Source of the DNA: an uncultured Saprospiraceae bacterium
GTDB taxonomy: Bacteria > Bacteroidota > Bacteroidia > Chitinophagales > Saprospiraceae
NCBI GenBank assembly: GCA_937959095.1
Contig: CALGLY010000521.1
Coordinates: 1-6,283 of the forward strand
Length of the DNA: 6,283 nucleotides
Reading direction: 5' to 3'
Positions 1 through 5,551 of this stretch are shown in pieces (position 1 is the first letter of the stretch; every line of letters starts with the position of its first letter). The notes under the pieces are model-generated. The model was not told the DNA's origin, made no database searches, and saw nothing but the letters and a program-made list of their open reading frames with translations. A program made the translations under genes and the position numbers.

Positions 1-1600
1 TATAACTTTCGCCTTCGCAAATTTGCCAATCAAAATCATTTGTTACCGCTTCATTTACTTGTACGTTGAACATAGAAATACTATCGCAACCTGCTATGCT
101 TTGTGCTTCTATAATAATCGTGGTATCCTGAAAAACAGCGATGCCTTGCACGCTTTCACCCGCACATACGCTAGGCGTGAAACTTTCCTCATAGCGCGTC
201 GTGATGACGATTTCTGTTGTTAAAGTGCTATCGCAATTCGCTACATTCTGTAAGCTTTCGGTTAATGTTGCATCTTCAGTATAAACGGTGCCTTGATACT
301 CTTGCCCTTCGCAAAGATTTATCGTGATTGTTTCGGAAGTCGGTGCGGCTACGGTGAGGTTCAAAATGGTAGTACTATCACAACCCGAAGCGGTTTGTTC
401 CGAAGCCATGTATACATTCGTTTCGGTGCGTTCTGCTCCATTAAAGAAGTAACTTTGACCTTCGCAAATACTTGCATTAATAGGAACGGTGATGGTATTA
501 AGAATGGATAAATTCACCGTTACTAAGCTATCGCAACCATCTTCTGTCATCAATAATTCGCTATAAGTTCCATCCGTTGTCAATGTTTGAGTTCCTAAAA
601 TATAACTTTCGCCTTCGCATATTCGCCAATCAAAACTATTTGGGATGGCTTGATTTACTTGCACATTGAAAGTAGAAATACTATCGCAGCCTGCTATACT
701 TTGTGCTTCTATAATAATCGTGGTATCCTGAAAGACTGCGATACCTTGCACGCTTTCACCTGCGCATACACTAGATGTGAAGGGTTCATTGTAAAGCGGA
801 TTCACTATGATTTGAGTAGTAAGAAGACTATCGCAATCAGCAGCGTTTACAAGTGTCTCTGTCAAGCTTGTATTTTCTGTGTAGACCGTGCCTTGATATT
901 CTTGTCCTTCGCAAAGATTTATCGTGATTGTTTCGGAAGTCGGTGTTGCTACGGTGAGCGTCAAAATAGTGGTACTATCGCAGCCCGAAGTGTTAAGCTC
1001 AGATGTAGTATAGACATCGGTTTCGGTACGTTCTACACCACCAAAAAAGTAGCTCCCTCCCTCACAAATGGTTATATCAATTGGCACTGTGATGGAATTT
1101 AAGATTTGTAATTCCAAATTCACGATACTATCACAGCCATTGGCAAGAACAAAACGTTCTGTATAATCTCCAGCAGTAGTGAGTGTTTGCGAGCCAAGTA
1201 TATAGCTATCACCAGGGCAAATTTCCTCACTAAGAGGCATTACTATTGGCTGTTGAATAGAGACATTGAACGTAGTGATACTATCACAGTCATTTACGGT
1301 AGTTTGTTCGACGGTAAAAGTGGTATCTTGAAAAACAGCGATTCCTGCTATCGATTGTCCTCGACATATCGAAGAGGTTTCTTGCATATCATAACTTGGG
1401 AAGACTTCAATATCGACTACAACTATACTATCGCAGCCTGTTTCTATCGACGTTAAGTTTTGTGCAGGCAATGTGGTACTCGTTGTGTAGGTTTGTCCTT
1501 GATATACTCCACTATCACAAAATTCTAATTCCACTAAAGACTCTCTAGGCGCTTCAATATTTAGATTGAGTGTCACATCAATCGGACAACCACTTGCGGA
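1..1600 (-). repeat. 600 bp coding superrepeat made of four 49/51-codon Cys units
   Basis: The complement of the late-Cys codons (ctatcgca or a close variant) recurs at 81, 228, 375, 528, 681, 828, 975, 1128, 1281 and 1428, with a diverged form at 1581. The spacings are 147, 147, 153, 153 repeated, so the pattern closes every 600 bases exactly: position 1 matches 601 and, more weakly, 1201. In protein order the four unit types are C (YQGTVYTE), D (GIAVFQDT), A (ILGTQTL) and B (FFNGAER). The first unit, residues ~226-266, is a diverged founder-like unit outside this cycle. Copies 1-600 and 601-1200 are very alike in nucleotides, including a stretch near 300-355 and 900-955 that is almost identical, while 1201-1600 matches mainly at protein level. 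The array continues past the left edge. Confidence 0.92.
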
Positions 1601-2371
1601 CTGGGAAACATCGAAAGTGCCTGACTGCATAAATGTTTGCCCTTCAAAAATGAAGTTATTACCTAAACAAATAGTTTCATCGACGGTAATTGGAGTAGTT
1701 CCACATTCTCTAATTAGAATATCATCAATAGAAAAATCGCGCCCCCAATCTTTATCTCCAGGATTATTGGGGTCAAATAGTTCACCTGCAGCCGTATTCC
1801 AAATTTCAAGTACAAAATTAGAACCTCTAGGGGTAACAAATTTTGTAGTATATGTTTCCCATCTTTCAGTTTGTGGTATGTCTCCTAAATCTGCTACCTT
1901 TTGCCCATTGATATAAACTGCTAAGCTAGGAAGTACTATATCTACAACTCTATCGGCAGTATTTGTTCCCATACTTCTACCAGCCTTGAACATATTGATT
2001 GCATCAAGAGAAATTTCATATTCGGTATAAGCACATAATTGTAGATTATAACGCAGAAATGCTTGTGATCCATAGGCTGCATTGACTACTAAAAAATAGT
2101 TTGAAAACCCAGAAGAAGGTGGATTTACCTTTGTCCAGAACCCCTCTGCAAAACTTCCCCAATTATCCGTACTTCTAGTTATTGTATATTCTCCATCGTC
2201 AGGAGGTGGGCTGCTTTGATAAGCATGGCCTATTACAGCATCATAAGCTGGGCCAACATTGGAGAAGCCGGTCCCGAAGTCTTCAGATAAGACTTCTGTT
2301 CCAGTACAATTTTGTCCAAAAAGATAGGGTGTAATCAGTAATAGGAAAAAAGAAAATATTAAGTGTTTCAT
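1..2371 (-). CDS. Giant secreted Cys-repeat surface protein, N-terminal part (C-terminus beyond window)
   Basis: The minus strand is open from the ATG at 2371-2369 to position 1, giving 790 full codons with no stop. Residues 1-19 form a signal peptide (Lys2, hydrophobic core, LFG before Gln20). Residues ~22-225 look like a beta-sandwich, carbohydrate-binding or MAM-like domain ending in GRDFSIDDILIREC. From ~226 onward come ~50-residue units, each with an early Cys in a C-x-G context (for example ICEGESY) and a late Cys, usually in CDS. The late cysteines fall at 262, 313, 362, 413, 464, 513, 562, 613, 664, 713 and 762. Such arrays are common in large Bacteroidota cell-surface proteins exported by the type IX system; a C-terminal sorting domain is inferred, not seen. 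The role may be adhesion or matrix, but ligand and function are unknown. No good ribosome binding site precedes the ATG; the start was chosen because the signal peptide follows at once. The gene is divergent from the phosphoesterase gene. Confidence 0.9.
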   Translation of the reverse strand, partial: MKHLIFSFFLLLITPYLFGQNCTGTEVLSEDFGTGFSNVGPAYDAVIGHAYQSSPPPDDGEYTITRSTDNWGSFAEGFWTKVNPPSSGFSNYFLVVNAAYGSQAFLRYNLQLCAYTEYEISLDAINMFKAGRSMGTNTADRVVDIVLPSLAVYINGQKVADLGDIPQTERWETYTTKFVTPRGSNFVLEIWNTAAGELFDPNNPGDKDWGRDFSIDDILIRECGTTPITVDETICLGNNFIFEGQTFMQSGTFDVSQSASGCPIDVTLNLNIEAPRESLVELEFCDSGVYQGQTYTTSTTLPAQNLTSIETGCDSIVVVDIEVFPSYDMQETSSICRGQSIAGIAVFQDTTFTVEQTTVNDCDSITTFNVSIQQPIVMPLSEEICPGDSYILGSQTLTTAGDYTERFVLANGCDSIVNLELQILNSITVPIDITICEGGSYFFGGVERTETDVYTTSELNTSGCDSTTILTLTVATPTSETITINLCEGQEYQGTVYTENTSLTETLVNAADCDSLLTTQIIVNPLYNEPFTSSVCAGESVQGIAVFQDTTIIIEAQSIAGCDSISTFNVQVNQAIPNSFDWRICEGESYILGTQTLTTDGTYSELLMTEDGCDSLVTVNLSILNTITVPINASICEGQSYFFNGAERTETNVYMASEQTASGCDSTTILNLTVAAPTSETITINLCEGQEYQGTVYTEDATLTESLQNVANCDSTLTTEIVITTRYEESFTPSVCAGESVQGIAVFQDTTIIIEAQSIAGCDSISMFNVQVNEAVTNDFDWQICEGESY

Positions 2372-2541
2372 TAGTAGCTGCTTGAAAAAAAATATTTTAG
2401 TCTGTAGAGAATAAATGTGTCCGAGTACTTATATAAGATAAGAACCATAAAAAATAATGATTCCAAGACTTTAACAATGCCATTTAGACTATAAAGACTC
2501 CATTACGTAACTCAAATAAATAACGTAAAGTAAGACCTTTA

Positions 2542-2555
2542 TTGATTTCAATCAA
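2542..2555. promoter_or_regulatory. Operator-like palindrome
   Basis: TTGATT, a TC spacer and AATCAA form a perfect 6-2-6 inverted repeat in the divergent intergenic region, about 170 bases from the surface-protein start and 180 from the phosphoesterase start. The size and symmetry would fit a dimeric regulator site. In DNA this A+T-rich a 12-base symmetry can also arise by chance, and no regulator gene is adjacent, so the assignment is weak. Confidence 0.25.
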
Positions 2556-2653
2556 GGACATTTTTAGTAATTTAGAGCTACTGTTTTTTATTGATTTTCT
2601 CAAATTTTATAAAAAGCTCTTATATCTTCTGATTTTTTTCAGAAATTCGTGCA

Positions 2654-2710
2654 TTCTTAGAATAAGAAAGGCTATAGAAGTGACAGTGTCTTTTATTAGT
2701 CTTCTTATTC
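2654..2710 (+). promoter_or_regulatory. Alternating TTCTTA/TAAGAA inverted repeats in the phosphoesterase leader
   Basis: TTCTTA (2654-2659) and TAAGAA (2663-2668) form a 3-base-loop hairpin. The right arm is part of GAATAAGAA (2660-2668), which is also a perfect 9-base complement of TTCTTATTC at 2702-2710. The two pairings exclude each other. The last arm ends 24 bases before the phosphoesterase ATG. A small GACA-g-TGTC symmetry lies between them at 2682-2690. Regulation is inferred only; all stems are A+T-rich and weak. Confidence 0.3.
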
Positions 2711-2734
2711 CTGCTTAAAGTTGAAACTGCTACT

Positions 2735-3490
2735 ATGAGAGTCATTCTTATCACCGACCTACACATTGGTACAGAAGGAGAGGACACCTACGGGATTGAT
2801 GTGCGCCAAAATTTTTTGGACATCAGGGCTGCTATACAAACCGCTGCTCCTGATCACATCGTCATAGCTGGAGATCTTTGCTATATGGAAGCTGATAGCT
2901 CGACCTATGAATGGATAAAAGGCCAGATGGATGAATTATCTATTCCATACGATATGATAGTCGGAAATCATGATGATTCTATCTTATTGGCCGAGGCTTT
3001 TGACCGGACGGATGATCTTCAAGAAGGCGTACTCTTCTATAAAAAACAGCTTGAAGATTGGACATGTCTCTTTTTGGATACTGCGGTAAGGGTACTTTCC
3101 GATAATCAATTGCAATGGCTGGAAACGCAACTCGCAAGCACGCCTGGGCAAGTAATGATTTTTATGCACCACCCGCCACTCCAAATGGGCGTACCATTCA
3201 TGGATAGCAAACACGCACTAGATAATATGGAAGCCGTGCAAGCTATTCTACTGAAAGACGAGAGACTAATCCCTGTTTTTTCAGGACATTATCATGTCGA
3301 AAAGACAGCTTGTAAAGGCAATATTGTGGTTCAAGTCACGCCTGCTTGTTACTTCCAAATTGGGCAAGAAAAAGAAGAGTTCGAACTCGACCATACCCGT
3401 ATCGCCTACCGAGAAATCACCTTAGAGAAAGATACTTGGCGCAGTACCGTGCGGTATTTTGAGGGGAATAAATTGGGTCAAGAAACTTGA
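2735..3490 (+). CDS. Calcineurin-like metallophosphoesterase, CpdA/GpdQ type
   Basis: This is a complete 251-residue protein with the full metal-site signature of class III cyclic-nucleotide phosphodiesterases and related enzymes, in the usual order: D8-x-H10 (TDLHIG), G46-D47, G77-N78-H79-D80, H145-H146-P-P, and G184-H185-x-H187. These residues normally hold two metal ions that hydrolyse a phosphodi- or monoester. Length and spacing fit CpdA-like cAMP phosphodiesterases and GpdQ-like glycerophosphodiesterases; sequence alone does not settle the substrate. There is no signal peptide or membrane segment, so it is probably cytoplasmic. The ATG was chosen because the strand MRVILITDLH begins directly with the first motif, leaving no room for a later start; no clear Shine-Dalgarno sequence precedes it. 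It seems to be a single-gene transcript, with a strong terminator just downstream. Codon use is mixed (AGA/AGG and CGN arginines). Confidence 0.9.
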   Translation: MRVILITDLHIGTEGEDTYGIDVRQNFLDIRAAIQTAAPDHIVIAGDLCYMEADSSTYEWIKGQMDELSIPYDMIVGNHDDSILLAEAFDRTDDLQEGVLFYKKQLEDWTCLFLDTAVRVLSDNQLQWLETQLASTPGQVMIFMHHPPLQMGVPFMDSKHALDNMEAVQAILLKDERLIPVFSGHYHVEKTACKGNIVVQVTPACYFQIGQEKEEFELDHTRIAYREITLEKDTWRSTVRYFEGNKLGQET

Positions 3491-3506
3491 AAAAAGGAAG
3501 CTTTCT

Positions 3507-3538
3507 AATAAATGGAGAAGCTTTCTCCATTTATTTTT
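3507..3538 (+). terminator. Intrinsic terminator of the phosphoesterase gene
   Basis: The arms at 3507-3519 and 3523-3535 pair perfectly over 13 bases with a GCT loop and a GGAGAA/TTCTCC core, and the right arm runs into a T-rich tail (3530-3538). It starts 17 bases after the stop codon. A 10-base direct repeat, GAAGCTTTCT, occurs at 3497-3506 and again over the loop at 3517-3526, so part of the hairpin may have arisen by a short local duplication. The A-rich left flank could let it act weakly on the minus strand too. Confidence 0.88.
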
Positions 3539-3557
3539 GAGCATCAACAATATAAAG

Positions 3558-3604
3558 GAATAAAAAAAGTTTAAGCTAAATACTACATCTGTAGTTTTTT
3601 ATTC
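3558..3604. terminator. Possible second, weak terminator or cruciform
   Basis: GAATAAAAAA (3558-3567) is perfectly complementary to TTTTTTATTC (3595-3604), and inside it ACTAC/GTAGT (3582-3586 and 3591-3595) forms a small hairpin followed by a run of T. On the plus strand the inner hairpin plus T run resembles a weak intrinsic terminator and could back up the strong one 20 bases upstream. The stems are nearly all A/T, so stability is doubtful, and the same symmetry could simply be a protein-binding site. Confidence 0.4.
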
Positions 3605-3720
3605 TTTCATTTGCATTCTGAAAGCATTTGGAAAGTAAGTAATGAAAAACTAATTAACGGTTCATTTAATTCATTCTTCATTACTAAATTCAAAGAGCCT
3701 GAAAATAAAATTAAGATAGA

Positions 3721-3787
3721 TAGCAGGTAAGAGCCGTGAAATTGAATCACGCATCTCCTATCTCACACTTGCCTGCTACAAGCAGGT
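3721..3787 (+). promoter_or_regulatory. Structured 5' leader of the symporter gene with mutually exclusive hairpins
   Basis: TAGCAGGTAAG (3721-3731) pairs with CTTGCCTGCTA (3768-3778) over 11 positions with a single G-U wobble, enclosing a nested CGTGA/TCACG hairpin (3735-3739 and 3747-3751). The same right-hand segment, CCTGCT (3772-3777), can instead pair with AGCAGG (3781-3786) over a 3-base loop. The second hairpin covers the only AGG-like ribosome-binding candidate and ends 13 bases before the ATG at 3800. The AGCAGGT arm is thus present twice (3722-3728 and 3781-3787) around one complementary arm, the arrangement of a two-state RNA switch. It matches no riboswitch class that I recognise, and the ligand or trigger is unknown. 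Confidence 0.45.
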
Positions 3788-3799
3788 CTAAAACGAAAA

Positions 3800-5491
3800 A
3801 TGAGCACACTAGACTGGATAGTAATGTCGAGCGTATTATTCGCCATTGTTTTTTATGGCGTGATGAAGACGCGCAATGTGAATAATGTAAAAAGTTATTT
3901 GCTAGGAGATAAAGACTTGCCCTGGTGGACAATCGGTTTATCTGTGATGGCAACGCAAGCCAGCGCGATTACCTTTCTTTCTACGCCTGGCAAAGCCTAT
4001 GACGATGGCTTGGGTTTCGCACAGTTCTATTTTGGCATGCCTGTGGCGATGGTCTTTTTGTGTATTTTCGTATTGCCCATTTATTATCGCCTCAATGTAT
4101 ACACCGCCTACGAATATCTCGAAGGCCGCTTTGACCTGCGGACACGGGTACTCACAGCCATTCTATTCCTTATTCAGCGCGGACTAGCCGCCGGTATTAC
4201 CATCTATGCACCTTCTATTATTCTATCCAATATTTTGGGTTGGGACTTGAATTTTACCATCATTTGCATCGGTATCGTCGTCATTTTCTATACCGTGATG
4301 GGGGGAACAAAAGCCGTGAGTGTTACCCAAAAACAGCAGATGATTGTCATTTTGCTGGGGATGGTGTTGGCTGCGGTCTTTCTGGTTTTGCAGCTTCCTA
4401 CGGATATTTCCTTCAATGATGCGGTCAAAGTAGCAGGTAAAATGGATAAACTAGAGGTCGTCAATTTCGACTTCGACCCTAAGAATCGCTATACCTTTTG
4501 GACGGGAATGCTTGGTGGTGTGTTCTTATTTGTCTCCTATTTCGGTACGGATCAGTCGCAGGTACAACGCTATTTATCGGGCAAATCGCTTAAAGAAAGT
4601 CGCTTGGGTCTGCTTTTCAATGGTATTATAAAAGTACCGATGCAGTTCTTGGTCTTGTTTGTAGGGGTGCTTGTATTTATCTTTTTCCAGTTCACACAGC
4701 CACCCATTCACTTCAATCAATCGAACCTCGATAAACTAAGTGGCACGCAGTATGAGCAAGAATTGATTGACCTGAAAACGCAACATCATCAAATTTTTGA
4801 GCAGAAACAAATCGCTATCCGAAGCCTCATAGATGCAACGGACGAAGCAAGCATAGCTACCCAACAAACACGCATACAAGCACTCATAGGAGAAGATAAA
4901 GAGGTGCGGGAAGAAGTAAATAACCTTATTCTGAAACAAGCCCCCGATGCCGAAACGAAAGATAGTGATTATGTATTTATTACCTTCATCACGAACTATC
5001 TGCCGAAGGGCTTGATTGGACTACTACTTGCCGTTATTTTTTCGGCAGCGATGTCCTCCACTTCTTCGGAATTGAATGCCCTTGCTACCACCACCGTGGT
5101 GGATATTTACCGACGATTGATTCGACAAAACGAAAGCGACAAACACTACCTCAATGCCTCGAAAGCGTTCACGGTGATGTGGGGTTGTATGGCCTTGTTT
5201 TTTGCCACTACGGCATCGCTTTTTGATAATTTAATAGAGGCGGTCAATATTATAGGCTCGCTCTTTTATGGTACGATTTTGGGCATTTTCTTGGTTGCCT
5301 TTTTCATGAAGCGCGTAGGCGGAAAAGCCGTATTTATAGCTGCTCTTCCAGCCGAAGCCATCGTAGTTACTATTTTCACCTTGGACTATTATAACTATAT
5401 TGATATGCCGTATTTATGGCTTAATTTGATTGGTTGTGTCTTGGTGATGATGATTGCTTGGATACTGCATTTGGTGTTGCGGGAGGGGTAG
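3800..5491 (+). CDS. Sodium:solute symporter (SSS/SLC5 family), substrate unknown
   Basis: This is a complete 563-residue inner-membrane protein with about 13 hydrophobic segments, expected to use the sodium gradient to import a small solute. Family marks include the N-terminal helix 4-22, the LPWWTIGLSVMATQASAITF segment (40-59) that supplies part of the sodium site in SLC5 proteins, the TDQSQVQRYLSGKS motif (250-263) typical of the family, and the FSAAMSSTSSELNALATT segment (414-431), whose serines (419, 420, 422, 423) lie where the family binds sodium. A charged, helix-prone insertion of about 85 residues (~306-390) separates two membrane segments. The substrate (sugar, inositol, sialic acid or other) cannot be read from sequence. 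MSTLDW is the natural start: the first membrane helix follows at once. A structured leader precedes it. All 17 arginine codons are CGN. The AAA ATPase gene begins 60 bases downstream with no terminator visible between. Confidence 0.93.
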   Translation: MSTLDWIVMSSVLFAIVFYGVMKTRNVNNVKSYLLGDKDLPWWTIGLSVMATQASAITFLSTPGKAYDDGLGFAQFYFGMPVAMVFLCIFVLPIYYRLNVYTAYEYLEGRFDLRTRVLTAILFLIQRGLAAGITIYAPSIILSNILGWDLNFTIICIGIVVIFYTVMGGTKAVSVTQKQQMIVILLGMVLAAVFLVLQLPTDISFNDAVKVAGKMDKLEVVNFDFDPKNRYTFWTGMLGGVFLFVSYFGTDQSQVQRYLSGKSLKESRLGLLFNGIIKVPMQFLVLFVGVLVFIFFQFTQPPIHFNQSNLDKLSGTQYEQELIDLKTQHHQIFEQKQIAIRSLIDATDEASIATQQTRIQALIGEDKEVREEVNNLILKQAPDAETKDSDYVFITFITNYLPKGLIGLLLAVIFSAAMSSTSSELNALATTTVVDIYRRLIRQNESDKHYLNASKAFTVMWGCMALFFATTASLFDNLIEAVNIIGSLFYGTILGIFLVAFFMKRVGGKAVFIAALPAEAIVVTIFTLDYYNYIDMPYLWLNLIGCVLVMMIAWILHLVLREG

Positions 5492-5551
5492 GACAACTTT
5501 AGCACCTAAAACCTGTTCAATTTATATCTAAAAACGACAAAAGTTACTAAC
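5492..5551 (+). other. Short spacer between symporter and ATPase genes
   Basis: These 60 bases contain a small TTTAG-cac-CTAAA hairpin (5498-5510) without a following T run, so no intrinsic terminator is visible. AACTTT (5495-5500) is complementary to AAAGTT (5540-5545) near the next start. No consensus Bacteroidota promoter or strong ribosome binding site was found. Read-through from the symporter is possible, but a promoter missed by eye is equally possible. Confidence 0.45.

Larger units (their letters stand above)
2372..2734. other. Divergent intergenic region, no gene seen
   Basis: This 363-base A+T-rich stretch separates the start of the minus-strand surface-protein gene from the plus-strand phosphoesterase gene, so it should carry promoters for both. 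I found no convincing Bacteroidota-type promoter (TTG at -33 and TAnnTTTG at -7) on either strand, no RNA gene and no plausible small coding region. Visible structure is limited to short palindromes: TTACGTAA at 2503-2510 with a related TAACGTAA at 2521-2528, a 6-2-6 palindrome at 2542-2555, TTCTGA/TCAGAA around a T run at 2627-2644, and the repeats of 2654-2710 listed separately. Confidence 0.6.
3541..3799. other. Intergenic spacer before the symporter, with inverted repeats but no gene
   Basis: No coding region is supportable here; the minus-strand frame that overlaps the symporter start is a shadow. The spacer holds three separate inverted repeats: a long A/T stem at 3558-3604, a 9-base stem AGTAATGAA (3638-3646) with TTCATTACT (3677-3685), and the structured leader at 3721-3787. 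I saw no clear promoter of the TAnnTTTG type, so the transcription start of the symporter cannot be placed. Confidence 0.6.

Noticed and set aside
81..1588. Regularly spaced ctatcgca-type repeats as a CRISPR-like or binding-site array
   Set aside because: The spacing of 147/153 bases is too long and the sequences between are themselves repeats. The motif is simply the complement of the Cys-Asp-Ser codons.
23..1916. Plus-strand open frames (66 to 150 codons) across the repeat region
   Set aside because: They recur with the 600-base repeat as mirror images of the minus-strand gene, encode no recognisable domain and lack plausible starts; the minus strand is open throughout with a signal peptide and regular Cys units.
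2372..2734. Bacteroidota TAnnTTTG promoters for the two divergent genes
   Set aside because: Only near matches were found (for example complements of CAAAT at 2513-2517 and 2603-2607), each with a wrong base or spacing and no proper -33 TTG; naming one would be guesswork.
2984..3214. Minus-strand 76-codon frame inside the phosphoesterase gene
   Set aside because: It lies wholly within a well-supported gene with complete catalytic motifs and shows no domain of its own.
3747..3953. Minus-strand 68-codon frame overlapping the symporter start
   Set aside because: It overlaps the leader and the conserved N-terminus of the symporter and has no recognisable features; it is a shadow of the symporter reading.
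4736..4939. Minus-strand 67-codon frame opposite the symporter insertion
   Set aside because: It is Cys- and Phe-rich with no domain and lies opposite the charged insertion; codon complementarity explains it.
5495..5545. AACTTT/AAAGTT pairing and the small TTTAG/CTAAA hairpin as a symporter terminator
   Set aside because: The stems are short, the outer loop is long and no T run follows, so this does not meet the pattern of an intrinsic terminator.
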